Below, in pieces: positions 17,689-30,528 of a DNA stretch of 64,000 nt. The notes under the pieces were generated by a model. The model did not search any database and was not told the origin of the DNA. It saw only the letters and a list, made by a program, of their open reading frames with translations. How positions within the stretch are numbered: position 1 is the first letter of the stretch; each line of letters begins with the position of its first letter. The stretch covers positions 1 through 64,000 of the forward strand of contig NZ_JADUCM010000015.1 in NCBI RefSeq assembly GCF_016009175.1, given 5' to 3'. The position numbers and the translations under genes are program-made. Source of the DNA: Pseudomonas alkylphenolica. Lineage in GTDB: Bacteria; Pseudomonadota; Gammaproteobacteria; Pseudomonadales; Pseudomonadaceae.

Positions 17689-18641
17689 TTGATCTTTCCC
17701 CTCTGGTCCGCCGCCTGGCGGGCACCCCCCTGGCGCAATGGTCACAAGGCCTGCAAGCGCAACTCGACGCCAAGATGGAGAAAGGCCACGGCGACCTGGA
17801 ACGCTGGCAAAACGCGTTGGACGCCTTGCCGGCGCTGGTGCCCAGCCAGGTTGACCTGGTCAACGGCCTGAACCTGGACTGCGACTGCGATACCGACACC
17901 CGTGACCGCATGCGCCAGGCCTTGATGGGGCTGTCGCCGTGGCGCAAGGGCCCGTTCGACCTGTTCGGTGTGCACGTCGATACCGAATGGCGCTCGGACT
18001 GGAAATGGTCACGGGTCGCCCCGCACCTGGACCTCAAAGGCAAACGCGTGCTGGATGTCGGCTGCGGTAACGGCTACTACCAATGGCGCATGCTTGGCGC
18101 CGGTGCCGACAGCGTCATCGGTGTCGACCCCAACTGGTTGTTCTTCTGTCAGTTCCAGGCGGTGCAGCGCTACCTGCCGGAACTGCCAGCCTGGCACCTG
18201 CCGTTCGCGCTGGAAGACCTTCCGGCCAACCTCGAAGGCTTCGACACAGTATTTTCCATGGGCGTGTTCTACCACCGTCGCTCGCCCATCGAGCACTTGC
18301 TGGCGCTCAAGGACTGCCTGGTAAAAGGCGGTGAACTGGTGCTGGAAACCCTCGTGGTCGAAGGTGACGAACATCAGGTACTGGTCCCCGAAGACCGCTA
18401 CGCGCAGATGCGCAATGTCTGGTTCCTGCCCTCGGTTCCGGCCCTGGAGCGTTGGCTGCGGCGTGCCGGATTTACCGATGTACGCTGTGTCGACGTCAGT
18501 GTTACCAGCATCGAGGAACAGCGCAGCACGGAGTGGATGCGCTATCAGTCGCTCAGCGACTTCCTTGACCCTGCTGACCACAGCCGCACCGTCGAAGGCT
18601 TGCCAGCCCCACGTCGCGCGGTGCTGGTGGCACGCAAGTAA
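17685..18641 (+). CDS. cmoB: tRNA U34 carboxymethyltransferase CmoB
   Basis: 318 residues. The SAM-binding motif [15 protein letters not shown] occurs near residue 120, with [12 protein letters not shown] downstream (~145). It transfers the carboxymethyl group from carboxy-SAM to 5-hydroxyuridine 34 of several tRNAs, widening wobble decoding. It directly follows and overlaps cmoA, the supplier of its substrate. Confidence 0.95.
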   Translation: MIDLSPLVRRLAGTPLAQWSQGLQAQLDAKMEKGHGDLERWQNALDALPALVPSQVDLVNGLNLDCDCDTDTRDRMRQALMGLSPWRKGPFDLFGVHVDTEWRSDWKWSRVAPHLDLKGKRVLDVGCGNGYYQWRMLGAGADSVIGVDPNWLFFCQFQAVQRYLPELPAWHLPFALEDLPANLEGFDTVFSMGVFYHRRSPIEHLLALKDCLVKGGELVLETLVVEGDEHQVLVPEDRYAQMRNVWFLPSVPALERWLRRAGFTDVRCVDVSVTSIEEQRSTEWMRYQSLSDFLDPADHSRTVEGLPAPRRAVLVARK

Positions 18642-18666
18642 GGGCTGAACGCACGATTTTGCGGAG

Positions 18667-18694
18667 TTAAAAAAAGGCGCCCTGTTGGGCGCCT
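18667..18694 (-). terminator. rho-independent terminator of the small secreted protein gene
   Basis: On the minus strand an 8-bp GC-rich stem (AGGCGCCC/GGGCGCCT, arms 18687-18694 and 18675-18682) with a 4-base loop is followed directly by seven T. It lies 50 bases past the stop of the minus-strand small gene and 34 bases past the convergent cmoB stop. Confidence 0.8.
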
Positions 18695-18743
18695 GAAAAT
18701 TCACCTTTACCAAAGGGGCGGGGAGCCTCCAAGGTGAATGGAG

Positions 18744-18950
18744 CTACTCTTTGGCGACCTGCTGCTGGGCGTTATCGCGCTTGGGCTTGTCGACGGTGAC
18801 CAGCGCCTGATCCTTCTTGCCATGGAGCTGCTCCTGGCTCAGACGGAATTTCTCCCAGAACTGCTTTGAACGCTCCGCGCCACCTTCGGCCAACGCGGAA
18901 CCGCTACCCAGGGCCAGCGCGCCCATCAGCACATACTTGATCAGGCTCAT
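18744..18950 (-). CDS. small secreted hypothetical protein
   Basis: 68 residues from the ATG at 18950, placed 8 bases after GAGG; a GTG at 18959 is possible but overlaps the RBS. A clear signal peptide (residues 1-~22, ending in ALA-EGG) is followed by a short, charged, helical mature peptide (RSKQFWEKFRLSQEQLHG) rich in Lys, Gln and Asp. It has its own terminator. Function is unknown. It is monocistronic, lying between cmoB and the czc operon, and its helical charged mature part might bind a partner or membrane surface. Confidence 0.7.
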   Translation of the reverse strand: MSLIKYVLMGALALGSGSALAEGGAERSKQFWEKFRLSQEQLHGKKDQALVTVDKPKRDNAQQQVAKE

Positions 18951-19029
18951 GTTGCTCACCTCGTGATTGAATGTCGGTACGCTTCAATCATAAGAAGGAC
19001 AAGCTAACGGCAAGGTGAGCCGGACATTA

Positions 19030-19059
19030 CAGTGTTGCAAGAAAGGCACTACAACACTG
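19030..19059. promoter_or_regulatory. inverted repeat between czcA stop and small gene
   Basis: CAGTGTTG (19030-19037) and CAACACTG (19052-19059) are perfect 8-base inverted arms 14 bases apart. They lie 28 bases after the czcA stop on the minus strand. This may end the czc transcript or control the small secreted protein gene; no T-run is visible. Confidence 0.35.
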
Positions 19060-19087
19060 AACGGATATTGCCGAAACACAGGTTCCG

Positions 19088-22255
<3,168 letters not shown>

Positions 22256-23482
22256 TCAGTGGACGTGCTCGGCGCTGGCTTTGCCCAGCTCCGATTTGAG
22301 GACGAAGCTGCCCAGCGCCGCCACTTGCTGGCCGGCTTGCAGGCCCTTGCGAATTTCGATGTAACCATTGGCGCTGGCGCCCAGTTCGACCGCCTGGGCA
22401 CTAAAACCCTCGGCGGTTCGCACGAACACAGTGGGCTTTTCTTCGAGGGTCTGGATGGCCTGGTCGGGTACCGCCAGTACGGCGGCAACGGCGTCGCTCG
22501 GCACCTGCACCGCCACGAACAGCCCCGGGCGCCAGGCACCACGCGGGTTATCAAGGGTGACACGCACGCTTGCGGTTCGCGTTTGCTCACCCAGCAGACT
22601 GCCGACATGGCTGATCCGCCCCTCAACCTGTTCGCCCAGTTCGGTGGCGACAATGTTCACTGCCATCCCCGCGCGGACCTTGCCCAGGTCACGGGGTGCC
22701 ACGCCAAACGTCGCCCAGACCCGAGACAGATCGGACAGGGTGAAGGCGGCACTGGTTTCGTTGACCACTTCGCCCGGCACCAGGTGCTTCTCGACGATCT
22801 GCCCGGCAAACGGCGCCCGTAGCTCATAACGGTTACCGCCCGCCAACACCGTGGTGCCGCTCAGGGCGCTGATTTTCTGCCGGGCATTGGCCTGGGCAAT
22901 TTCGGCCTCCTGCAGGGCCTGACGGGCTTGCAGGTAGTCTTGCTCGGCAGAGATACCCTCCTGCCACAGGTCCTTTTCCCGTTGATAGGTACTGCGTGCC
23001 AGCTCCAGCCGCCGCTGGCTGGCCGCCAGTTCACTGCGCTGTTCGGATATCTGCGGGCTGGCGATCACCGCCAGCACATCACCGGCCTTCACCTGCTGGC
23101 CAAGCACCACCGCCACCGACTCCACCACGCCGGCAGCCCGCGGCACCATGTGCGCGGTACGGTCTTCATCGAATCGGATCTCACCCGGTAACGACAGGTT
23201 GTTCTGCAATTGCCGGGGCGCGGCAGGTGCCAGCTCGATACCGGCCAGATCAATCTGCTCCTGGCTGAGCACGATGGTGCCCGCTTCTTCCTCATGCCCT
23301 GCTTCGGCGTCGGCATGCCCATGCTCGCCATGCCCCTCCTCTTGGTGATCACCTTCTTCAGCATGATCGTGTGCAGCAGCCGCGGCCGGCGCATGAGGAG
23401 CGGCCTGACGTGCCAGTAGCACGCCGAGTCCCAGGCCCAGCAACAAGGCAGCGATCAGCAGGGTTATGGACTTCTTGTTCAT
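22256..23482 (-). CDS. czcB: periplasmic adaptor of metal efflux CzcB
   Basis: 408 residues from the ATG at 23482, preceded by GGAGAC. One N-terminal membrane anchor is followed by a His/Glu-rich stretch (roughly residues 33-70, with HDHAEEGDHQEEGHGEHGHA), a likely metal-binding segment. The membrane-fusion-protein core comes next (lipoyl-like and alpha-hairpin regions; GDVLAVIASPQISEQRSEL). It links the CzcA pump to the CzcC outer-membrane channel. The His-rich region fits a metallochaperone role for zinc or related ions. Confidence 0.9.
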   Translation of the reverse strand: MNKKSITLLIAALLLGLGLGVLLARQAAPHAPAAAAAHDHAEEGDHQEEGHGEHGHADAEAGHEEEAGTIVLSQEQIDLAGIELAPAAPRQLQNNLSLPGEIRFDEDRTAHMVPRAAGVVESVAVVLGQQVKAGDVLAVIASPQISEQRSELAASQRRLELARSTYQREKDLWQEGISAEQDYLQARQALQEAEIAQANARQKISALSGTTVLAGGNRYELRAPFAGQIVEKHLVPGEVVNETSAAFTLSDLSRVWATFGVAPRDLGKVRAGMAVNIVATELGEQVEGRISHVGSLLGEQTRTASVRVTLDNPRGAWRPGLFVAVQVPSDAVAAVLAVPDQAIQTLEEKPTVFVRTAEGFSAQAVELGASANGYIEIRKGLQAGQQVAALGSFVLKSELGKASAEHVH

Positions 23483-23546
23483 GCAGTCTCCTTGGCACGC
23501 ACCGCAGTGTGCGGCGTCGATCAAAGCGGGGGAATGTCGATCAGGC

Positions 23547-24794
23547 TCAACGACCGGCCAGGCTCAGGTCGCCGAAAATTCGCTCCAGACGCACCCGCGC
23601 TTCACTGCGCTGGGCCTGGGCCTGGAGGTACTGCAGACGGGCCGCAACCAGGGTGCGCTGAGCGTCGAGCACATCGAGAAAGGCGAACTTGCCGCGCTCG
23701 AAACCACGGGTGGCAGCATCCACAGCCTGTTGCGCGGACGGCAGAATCGAGCGGTCGAAGTCCTCCACCTCCTGGGCGGCGGTGCGCCACTGGGCCAGGG
23801 CCTGGATCACTTCACTGCGCAGACGCAGCTCGGCACCGTTGCGCTGGTCACGCGCCTGATCGGCACGGCGTGCTGCGGCCAGGACATTGCCCTGGTTGCG
23901 GTCAAACAAAGGAATGGGCAACGACACGCCAACGACATTGACGCGCTCACGCTCGGTTTCGCTGTACTGGCTGCCAACGCTCACGGTCAGGTCGGGAATC
24001 CGCTGCGTGCGGGCCAGGTCCAGGGCGGCTTCGCGTTGATCGATCTGCACGCGGGCCAGGCGCATGTCCGGTGTCTGCTCCAGGCGCTGCATCAACTGGG
24101 TGCGGCTCGGCAGGTCCGGGTCTTCACTGCCGACACCGTCGACCCGGCTGAACGTCGCCGTCGGCGCACCGGTTGCTGCCGCCAGCTGCTGATAGGTCAC
24201 GGTCAGTGCCTGCTCGGCCCGCCCCAGCTCCAGGCGCACCTCAGACAGCTGCACCTGTGCCCGGGTCGCTTCCACGGGTGAGGCACTGCCGGCTTTTACC
24301 CGCCCTTGCACCACACGCAAGGCGCGCTCGCTCAGGTCCAGTGACTGTCGAGCCAGTTGCAGCCCCTCCTGGGCCTGTACCGCAGCCTGATAGGCGCCAA
24401 TCACTTCGGCCCGCAGTGCATTGCGCTGGCGCTCAAGTTCAAGCCCGGCCAATTGCGCATCCTGCCCGGCCACGCCGAGGCGCGCGCCGCGCTTGCCACC
24501 CAGCTCGAACATCTGGCTCACACTGACCGTGGTGGTCTGCGAGCCATTGCGGGTGTCTTCCATCTCCCAGCTCAGCTCGGGGTTGGGCAGCACGCCGGCC
24601 TGGCGCCGATCGCCTTCGGCAATATCAATACCCCAGCGCGCAGCTGCCAGCTCAGGGTTATTGGCCTGGGCGCTTTGCAAGGCGTTGTCGAGGGTCAGTA
24701 CGGGGCCTTGTGCCAACGCCAGCGAAGGTACGGCGAGCATCAGCAGCGTCAGCAGAACGCGGCCGGTGCCAGGCCTGTCCAGGGTGCGAAACAT
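23547..24794 (-). CDS. czcC: outer-membrane channel of metal efflux CzcC
   Basis: 415 residues from ATG 24794 with GGAG upstream. A signal peptide ends in ALA-QGP. The mature protein has the two repeated helical OEP domains of TolC-family proteins (ALQSAQANNPELAAARWGI near the start; a parallel repeat in the second half). It forms the exit duct of the CzcCBA complex. It is the first gene of the operon, divergent from czcR across a 202-base control region. Confidence 0.9.
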   Translation of the reverse strand: MFRTLDRPGTGRVLLTLLMLAVPSLALAQGPVLTLDNALQSAQANNPELAAARWGIDIAEGDRRQAGVLPNPELSWEMEDTRNGSQTTTVSVSQMFELGGKRGARLGVAGQDAQLAGLELERQRNALRAEVIGAYQAAVQAQEGLQLARQSLDLSERALRVVQGRVKAGSASPVEATRAQVQLSEVRLELGRAEQALTVTYQQLAAATGAPTATFSRVDGVGSEDPDLPSRTQLMQRLEQTPDMRLARVQIDQREAALDLARTQRIPDLTVSVGSQYSETERERVNVVGVSLPIPLFDRNQGNVLAAARRADQARDQRNGAELRLRSEVIQALAQWRTAAQEVEDFDRSILPSAQQAVDAATRGFERGKFAFLDVLDAQRTLVAARLQYLQAQAQRSEARVRLERIFGDLSLAGR

Positions 24795-24861
24795 GGCGGA
24801 CTCCTGCGCCTGTTGGGAGCCCGCACTGTAGTAACCGGGGTTTATCCTCAAGATGACTCGA

Positions 24862-24881
24862 GGATTACAAATCTGTAATCC
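24862..24881. promoter_or_regulatory. inverted repeat between czcC and czcR, candidate CzcR operator
   Basis: GGATTACA-N4-TGTAATCC is a perfect 8-base inverted repeat in the middle of the divergent czcC/czcR region. Metal-responsive OmpR-type regulators of this family act at palindromic TTACA/TGTAA-type sites in shared control regions. Assignment to CzcR is inferred from position. Confidence 0.65.
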
Positions 24882-24996
24882 AGCCACGGCGGCAGCAAAG
24901 ATGCCTTAGTATCCGCCGCTCGATGCCCTGCGGCCCTTGACCCTGCAGTTACTTCAGGGTTGAGAATCACCGCTTTTTACACCACCGAGTCATTGC

Positions 24997-25671
24997 ATGC
25001 GCTTACTGATTATCGAGGACGAGCTCCGCACCGCCGACTACCTGCATCAGGGCTTGAGCGAGAACGGCTACATAGTCGATTGTGCCCACAGCGGCGCCGA
25101 CGGCCTGCACCTGGCCCGCCAGCAGCCTTACGACCTGATCATTCTCGACGTCAACCTGCCCGAGCTTGACGGCTGGACGGTGCTGCAACGCCTGCGTGCC
25201 GAGTCCAGCACACGCATCATGATGCTCACCGCCCACGGACGCCTCTCGGACCGGGTCAAGGGCCTGGACCTGGGTGCCGACGACTACCTGCTCAAACCCT
25301 TCGAGTTCCCGGAACTGCTCGCGCGTATCCGCAGCCTGCTGCGGCGCAACGACCAGAGCCTGCAGCCAAGCACCCTGAAAGTCGCCGACCTGGAGCTGGA
25401 CCCTGGTCGCCACCGCGCCTACCGCGCAGGCCAGCGCATCGACCTGACGGCCAAGGAGTTTGCCCTGCTGCACCTGCTGATGCGCCAGAGCGGCGAGGTG
25501 CTGTCGCGCACACAGATCATTTCCCTGGTCTGGGACATGAACTTCGATTGCGACACCAATGTGGTTGAAGTCTCCATCCGCCGCTTGAGGGCCAAAATCG
25601 ATGATCCCTTCGACGACAAGCTGATCCACACCCTGCGCGGCGTTGGCTACGTGCTTGAGCGCCGCGAATGA
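24997..25671 (+). CDS. czcR: response regulator CzcR (OmpR family)
   Basis: 224 residues: a receiver domain with the acidic pair ED at 8-9, phosphoacceptor Asp in [10 protein letters not shown] (~51) and Lys in LLKPFEF (~101). A winged-helix DNA-binding domain follows ([31 protein letters not shown]). It belongs to the heavy-metal (CzcR/CopR/IrlR) branch and would activate czcCBA and itself. Its stop overlaps the kinase gene by 4 bases. Confidence 0.9.
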   Translation: MRLLIIEDELRTADYLHQGLSENGYIVDCAHSGADGLHLARQQPYDLIILDVNLPELDGWTVLQRLRAESSTRIMMLTAHGRLSDRVKGLDLGADDYLLKPFEFPELLARIRSLLRRNDQSLQPSTLKVADLELDPGRHRAYRAGQRIDLTAKEFALLHLLMRQSGEVLSRTQIISLVWDMNFDCDTNVVEVSIRRLRAKIDDPFDDKLIHTLRGVGYVLERRE

Positions 25672-27062
25672 AACCGGGCCGGCTTTCCCTGCGCCTGGGC
25701 CTGAGCGTCACCTTGATGGGCGCCACGCTGGTGTTGCTGTTGGCGTGCCTGGCAGTACTGGCCCTGGACCATGAACTCGACAGCCGTGCCCGCAAGAGCC
25801 TGGGCGCGAAGATGACGCAGATCGAACACGGGCTGCGCATCGACCTCAAATCGGCTGACCTGCAAACCTCCGCCCACCCGTTGCTGGACGTGGTGATGGG
25901 GCATGACAACATGAGCCTGAGCGTCATTGCCCTGACCGGTCGCCACTCGGCCTTGCTGACCCTAGGGCCGGGGCTGGATGCCCAGGCGCTGATGCAGATC
26001 CCCGGGACTGCGCAGCTGACATTCAGCGCGTGGCGAGACAGCGATGGCAACCACCTGCTGACCGCATCACGGCTGATGCGCTTGCAGGACGGCAGCGAAG
26101 TGCGTGTGCTGCTCACGGTCAACCGCGCCGATGACCACAGCTTGCTCCAGGCCTACCTGCGTTCGACCCTGGTGGCCTTGCCGCTGTTGCTGCTGCTGAT
26201 TGGTGTCGGTGCCTGGAAGCTGGTACAACGCGGCCTGAAGCCGCTGCGCCGGTTTCGTCAGATTGCCGAGCAGGTGTCCGCCCAGCAACTGGCGCTGCGC
26301 CTCCCGGTGGATGGCTTGCCTCTGGAGCTCAGCGACCTGGCCAAGGCCATCAACATCATGTTCGACCGCCTGGACAGCGGCGTGCAGCAACTCTCACAGT
26401 TTTCCGACGACCTCGCCCATGAACTGCGCACGCCGATCGGCAACCTGATGGGCAAGGCGCAGGTGACCCTGTCCCGAGAGCGCCCGGTGGAGCAATACCG
26501 CGACGTGCTGGAAGCCAGCATCGAAGAACTGACCCGGCTCAACCGGATTATCAATGACATGCTGTTTCTGGCCCAGGTCAGTCAACCGCAGACTCAGGTA
26601 CCGCTCAGATCAGTGGCGCTCGCCGATGAGGTGGCACGCGTCAGCGAACTGTTCGAGTTCAGTGCCGAACAGAAGGACATCACCCTGCGCCAGCAAGGCT
26701 GGGGCACGATCCAGGCCGATCGCTTGATGGTGCAGCGGGCGCTGTCCAACATGCTCAGCAATGCCATTCGCCACAGCCCTGAGGGGCAAGCGATCGATAT
26801 TGCCATTGAGCGCCGGGGCGACGAACTGTGCCTGTGGGTCGAGAACCGAGGGCCGGGTATCGAGCCGGAACATCTACCCCACCTGTTCGACCGTTTCTAT
26901 CGGGCAGGCTCGGGACGTTCGCGACTGGAAGGCGGTACAGGATTGGGCTTGGCGATCGTGAAATCGATCATGGATGTGCATGGCGGGCGGGTTGAGGTGA
27001 GCAGCCAATTGAATGGCCTGACCCGGTTCAGCCTGGTATTTGCGCAGACGTCATGCGCGTAG
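25668..27062 (+). CDS. czcS: heavy-metal sensor histidine kinase CzcS
   Basis: 464 residues: two membrane helices (about 10-32 and 165-185) flanking a periplasmic sensing domain, a HAMP linker, then the HisKA box with [14 protein letters not shown] (His ~250) and the ATPase boxes N ([14 protein letters not shown]), G1 (WVENRGPGI) and G2 ([13 protein letters not shown]). The heavy-metal sensor kinase class phosphorylates CzcR on excess Zn, Cd or Co. Its TAG stop lies inside the GTAGGAGC core of a REP-like repeat. Confidence 0.9.
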   Translation: MKPGRLSLRLGLSVTLMGATLVLLLACLAVLALDHELDSRARKSLGAKMTQIEHGLRIDLKSADLQTSAHPLLDVVMGHDNMSLSVIALTGRHSALLTLGPGLDAQALMQIPGTAQLTFSAWRDSDGNHLLTASRLMRLQDGSEVRVLLTVNRADDHSLLQAYLRSTLVALPLLLLLIGVGAWKLVQRGLKPLRRFRQIAEQVSAQQLALRLPVDGLPLELSDLAKAINIMFDRLDSGVQQLSQFSDDLAHELRTPIGNLMGKAQVTLSRERPVEQYRDVLEASIEELTRLNRIINDMLFLAQVSQPQTQVPLRSVALADEVARVSELFEFSAEQKDITLRQQGWGTIQADRLMVQRALSNMLSNAIRHSPEGQAIDIAIERRGDELCLWVENRGPGIEPEHLPHLFDRFYRAGSGRSRLEGGTGLGLAIVKSIMDVHGGRVEVSSQLNGLTRFSLVFAQTSCA

Positions 27063-27106
27063 GAGCGGATCTATCGGGGCGCGACCTTTTCGCGGATAAA
27101 TCCGGC
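27059..27106. repeat. REP-like element overlapping the czcS stop
   Basis: The stretch starts with GTAGGAGCGG and ends near TCGCGGATAAATCCGG, matching the usual Pseudomonas REP layout (GTAGGAGC..., then a C/G-rich inverted pair around TTCGCGG). The first GTAG provides the TAG stop codon of czcS. Confidence 0.6.
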
Positions 27107-27116
27107 CCCCAACCTG

Positions 27117-27203
27117 TAGGAGCGTGGCTTGCCCGCGAAAAACGATGACGCGGTGCATCAGGGACACCGCGGCGCCTGGTTCGCCGGCAAGCCTGGTCCT
27201 ACG
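27117..27203. repeat. paired REP elements (BIME-like) between czcS and pdxJ
   Basis: Arms at 27117-27140 and 27181-27203 are inverted copies (GTAGGAGCGTGGCTTGCC and its complement, with a few mismatches). They enclose a second inverted pair, GCGGTG and CACCGC. Such paired REPs in pseudomonads are mobilised in trans by RAYT proteins. Here they separate two convergent genes. Confidence 0.7.
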
Positions 27204-27237
27204 TCGGGGGCCTTGCTCCTACCCTTCTTTTCGGCAA

Positions 27238-27981
27238 TCAGTGGCGGCTGGCGGCCATGATCAATGCCTTCATTTCCGCCACCGCCGACTTGAAGCCGAC
27301 AAACAGCGCATGTGCCACCAGGGCGTGACCGATGTTCAGCTCGTTGATGCCCTTGATCGCGGCAACGGCTTCAACGTTGTGGTAGTGCAGGCCATGACCG
27401 GCGTTGACGATCAGCCCCTGGGCCAGGCCAAACGCCACACCATCGGCGACCCGCTTGAGCTCCTCGGCCACCTCTGTGGGAGTTTCGGCATCCGCATAAC
27501 GGCCGGTGTGCAGTTCGATGGCCGGCGCACCGACGCGGCGTGACGCTTCGATCTGGCGCTCATCGGCATCGATGAACAGCGAGACTTCCGAGCCCATGCG
27601 TGACAAGCGCTCGACCGCCGCCTTGATCCGCGCTTCCTGACCGGCGACGTCCAGGCCACCTTCGGTGGTCAGTTCCTGACGGGTTTCCGGCACCAGGCAG
27701 ATGTGCGCCGGGCGAATACGCTCGGCGAACGCCATCATTTCCTCGGTGACACCCATTTCGAAGTTCATGCGCGTTTGCAGCACGTCCTTGAGCACCAGCA
27801 CGTCGCGCTCCTGGATGTGCCGACGGTCTTCACGCAAGTGCACGGTGATGCCGTCGGCGCCCGCCTCTTCGGCGTCCAGCGCGGCCTTGACCGGATCGGG
27901 GTAACGCGTGCCGCGCGCCTGGCGCAAGGTCGCTACGTGGTCGATGTTCACGCCAAGCAGCATGCGGTTGCTTTGAGTCAC
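27238..27981 (-). CDS. pdxJ: pyridoxine 5'-phosphate synthase PdxJ
   Basis: 247 residues from the GTG at 27981, chosen because family proteins start [20 protein letters not shown] and because GGAGAG lies upstream. Active-site features are [17 protein letters not shown] (~9-25), [16 protein letters not shown] (~42-57) and the C-terminal [14 protein letters not shown] (~209-222). It condenses 3-amino-1-hydroxyacetone phosphate with deoxyxylulose phosphate, the last ring-forming step of vitamin B6 synthesis. It is the last gene of the lepA-lepB-rnc-era-recO-pdxJ string. Confidence 0.95.
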   Translation of the reverse strand: MTQSNRMLLGVNIDHVATLRQARGTRYPDPVKAALDAEEAGADGITVHLREDRRHIQERDVLVLKDVLQTRMNFEMGVTEEMMAFAERIRPAHICLVPETRQELTTEGGLDVAGQEARIKAAVERLSRMGSEVSLFIDADERQIEASRRVGAPAIELHTGRYADAETPTEVAEELKRVADGVAFGLAQGLIVNAGHGLHYHNVEAVAAIKGINELNIGHALVAHALFVGFKSAVAEMKALIMAASRH

Positions 27982-28025
27982 GAAAAGGCTCTCCAGAAGA
28001 TTTAGCCTGACAGCATACGACGAGC

Positions 28026-28709
28026 TCAGCGCTTGCGAAACAGTTCCCGACTGACCAATGGCCGCCCGCCCAGGTGAACGGCCAGCGCTTGACGCATCAG
28101 GCGCTTGGCCGCGCTCAAGGCGCCCGGCACGGTCCAGTCGGCTTCGGCCATGGCAATCAGCTCGGCACCCCGGAACAAACCGGGTTGCAGCAAGAACACC
28201 TGCTCGAGCCCGGCATCCACCTGCAAACGGTACAAACCATCGACGAGCAATGGTTCGCCATTGATGTCCTGGTCGAGGGAAAAGGCATAACCCAACTCGT
28301 CCAGCAAACGCCACTCGAATGCTCGCAGCAACGGCTCCAGCGCGCGCCCGGCGGCCAGCGCCTGCAAGGTGGCGGCGTAATGCTCGAACAGCACCGGTTG
28401 CGGGTCCTCAGCCGGTAGCAAGCGAATCAGCAATTCATTGAGGTACAAGCCACTGAACAGGGCATCGCCATGCAACCAGGCCGCCACGCCGACGCTGTCC
28501 AGGCGGCCAACCGTTTTCAGTTCGCCGCGACCACGAAATTCGACCTCAAGCGGAACAAACGGCCGCGCCTGGTTGCCGCCTTTGCCACGCGCACGGCGCA
28601 ACACGGCGCGCAGGCGCCCTTGCGGGGTGAGGAAGTCAACCAGCGCACTGGTTTCACGGTAGGCCCGGCTGTGCAGCACGTAGGCCGGCAGGCCTTCTGG
28701 GATGTCCAT
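28026..28709 (-). CDS. recO: DNA repair protein RecO
   Basis: 227 residues: an N-terminal OB fold ([35 protein letters not shown]) then a helical domain with the leucine-rich [13 protein letters not shown] region typical of RecO. It helps load RecA on single-stranded DNA in the RecFOR gap-repair pathway. It follows era by 56 bases and precedes pdxJ by 44, the common gammaproteobacterial order. Confidence 0.93.
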   Translation of the reverse strand: MDIPEGLPAYVLHSRAYRETSALVDFLTPQGRLRAVLRRARGKGGNQARPFVPLEVEFRGRGELKTVGRLDSVGVAAWLHGDALFSGLYLNELLIRLLPAEDPQPVLFEHYAATLQALAAGRALEPLLRAFEWRLLDELGYAFSLDQDINGEPLLVDGLYRLQVDAGLEQVFLLQPGLFRGAELIAMAEADWTVPGALSAAKRLMRQALAVHLGGRPLVSRELFRKR

Positions 28710-28765
28710 GAGCGCGCGTCAGCAAAGAGTTGACCCGACAGCGGACGCTGTCGGGCCTGAGACGA

Positions 28766-29674
28766 TCAGAGGTCGCCGTAGCCCAGCGAACGCAGGGCGC
28801 GTTCGTCGTCGGACCAGCCACCCTTGACCTTGACCCACAGGTTGAGCATGACCTTGGCGTCGAAGAGTACTTCCATGTCCTTGCGCGCTTCGGAGCCGAT
28901 ACGCTTGATGCGCTCGCCCTTGTCGCCAATGATGATTTTCTTCTGGCCGTCACGTTCGACGAGGATCAACGCATGAATATGCAGGATTTTGCCCTGTTGC
29001 TTGAACTCTTCGATTTCCACGGTGATCTGGTACGGCAGCTCTGCACCGAGCTGGCGCATGATCTTTTCGCGTACCAGCTCGGCGGCGAGGAAACGGCTGC
29101 TGCGGTCGGTGATCTGGTCTTCCGGGAAGAAGTGATCGTTTTCCGGCAGGTGCTTGGCGATCAGGCTTTCCAGCGCTTCGAGGTTATGCCCCTGCTGCGC
29201 TGAGATCGGCACGATCTCGGCGTTCGGCAGTTGTTCCTGCAGCCATTGCAGGTGCGGGATCAGGTCGGCTTTCTCTTCGATCCGGTCGGTCTTGTTGATC
29301 GCCAGGATCACCGGCCCCTGCACGTACTGCACGCGCTCCAGAACCAGCTGGTCTTCGTCGGTCCACTTGGTGCGGTCGACCACGAAGATCACCACATCGA
29401 CGTCCTTGAGGGCAGCCGAGGCGGTTTTGTTCATGTAGCGGTTGAGCGCCTTTTCGTTGCTCTTGTGCATACCGGGCGTGTCGACGTAGATCGCCTGCAC
29501 ATCACCCTCGGTCTTGATTCCGAGCATATTGTGGCGAGTGGTCTGCGGCTTGCGCGAGGTGATCGCCAGCTTCTGGCCGAGGATATGGTTGAGCAAGGTC
29601 GACTTGCCAACGTTAGGACGGCCGACAATGGCGACGTAGCCGCACCGGGTGGTATTCGTATCAGTCATTGCCAT
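28766..29674 (-). CDS. era: GTPase Era
   Basis: 302 residues (300 if the second ATG at 29668 is used). The GTPase domain has G1 [10 protein letters not shown]3 DTPGMH and G4 NKTD (~127). The C-terminal KH domain carries [22 protein letters not shown], which binds the 3' end of 16S rRNA. It functions in 30S subunit assembly. The start lies inside the end of rnc, so translation is coupled. Confidence 0.96.
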   Translation of the reverse strand: MAMTDTNTTRCGYVAIVGRPNVGKSTLLNHILGQKLAITSRKPQTTRHNMLGIKTEGDVQAIYVDTPGMHKSNEKALNRYMNKTASAALKDVDVVIFVVDRTKWTDEDQLVLERVQYVQGPVILAINKTDRIEEKADLIPHLQWLQEQLPNAEIVPISAQQGHNLEALESLIAKHLPENDHFFPEDQITDRSSRFLAAELVREKIMRQLGAELPYQITVEIEEFKQQGKILHIHALILVERDGQKKIIIGDKGERIKRIGSEARKDMEVLFDAKVMLNLWVKVKGGWSDDERALRSLGYGDL

Positions 29675-30350
29675 TCTCCACGCCCAGGGCGATCAGTGCT
29701 GCGGCGGCCGCGACTTGCTCGGCGATACGCCGGCTGACGCCTTGCCCTCGGCTTTTTTCAGTCAAAAGGGTCACTTCGCATTCGACGAAAAACGTCCGGC
29801 AATGGGGTTCACCTTGAATATCCACCACTTCGTAGCGCGGCAGTTCGCAGGCCCGCGACTGCAAAAATTCCTGCAGACGGGTTTTCGGGTCCTTGTTGGT
29901 ATCGACCAGCGTCAGGCTCTCGAACTCACCGGTCAGCCAGGCCAGCACGCGCTCGCGGGCGGTCTGCATGTCTGAATCCAGGTAGATCGCGCCGATCAAC
30001 GCCTCGAGGGCGTCAGCCAGGATCGATTCGCGGCGAAAGCCACCGCTTTTCAGCTCACCGGAGCCCAGGCGCAGGTACTCGCCCAGGTCGAAACCACGGG
30101 CCAGTACGGCCAGGGTCTCGCCCTTGACCAGACGCGCACGCAAGCGCGACAGCTGGCCTTCGCGGGCCTGGGGGAAGCGCTCGAACAGCGCTTCACCGGC
30201 GACGAAGTTGAGGATCGCATCGCCGAGAAATTCAAGGCGTTCGTTATTGCGCCCGGCAAAACTCCGGTGCGTCAGGGCCAGCAGCATCAGCTCCTGGTTC
30301 TTGAAGGTGTAACCGAGCTGGCGCTCGAGGCGGTTCAAGGAAACGCTCAC
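29661..30350 (-). CDS. rnc: ribonuclease III
   Basis: 229 residues from a GTG. The RNase III catalytic signature [15 protein letters not shown] (~34-48) and the second acidic site [13 protein letters not shown] (~114-126) are followed by a C-terminal dsRNA-binding domain ([17 protein letters not shown] onwards). It cleaves double-stranded RNA in rRNA processing and mRNA decay. It overlaps the stop of a tiny upstream frame by 3 bases and the start of era downstream. Confidence 0.96.
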   Translation of the reverse strand: MSVSLNRLERQLGYTFKNQELMLLALTHRSFAGRNNERLEFLGDAILNFVAGEALFERFPQAREGQLSRLRARLVKGETLAVLARGFDLGEYLRLGSGELKSGGFRRESILADALEALIGAIYLDSDMQTARERVLAWLTGEFESLTLVDTNKDPKTRLQEFLQSRACELPRYEVVDIQGEPHCRTFFVECEVTLLTEKSRGQGVSRRIAEQVAAAAALIALGVENGND

Positions 30351-30427
30351 AGTGTACCCACGCGCAGTTCGTGGCCGATATTCAACACTTTGTTCAAATC
30401 AACATCCTGAAAGACTATTTGGCTCAT
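30347..30427 (-). CDS. 26-codon open frame coupled to rnc, possible gene remnant
   Basis: ATG at 30427, stop TGA overlapping the GTG start of rnc; the peptide would be about 26 residues, with [11 protein letters not shown] and [15 protein letters not shown] lies directly before the ATG. In many pseudomonads a ~125-residue DUF4845 protein is encoded between lepB and rnc. The end of this frame loosely resembles the C-terminus I recall for that family, so it may be a decayed remnant. It may equally be a non-coding spacer. Confidence 0.3.
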   Translation of the reverse strand: MSQIVFQDVDLNKVLNIGHELRVGTL

Positions 30428-30496
30428 GCTCACCGGCGACGGTGGTCCAGGCGGATCATCGATCCCTCTGCACACAGCCTATGCCAGAAATGCATT

Positions 30497-30520
30497 CGGC
30501 GCTGTCCCAAGACAGCGCCG
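30497..30520. terminator. strong hairpin between lepB and rnc
   Basis: Perfect 10-bp arms, CGGCGCTGTC at 30497-30506 and GACAGCGCCG at 30511-30520, with a four-base loop, start 9 bases beyond the lepB stop. No T-run follows on the minus strand, so it is more likely an mRNA-processing or attenuation hairpin than a full terminator. Confidence 0.55.
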
Positions 30521-30528
30521 TTGTGGTG

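Noticed and set aside
24960..25169. A short open frame overlapping the start of czcR
   Set aside because: It lies in another frame of czcR, has no domain, and czcR has a complete receiver domain.
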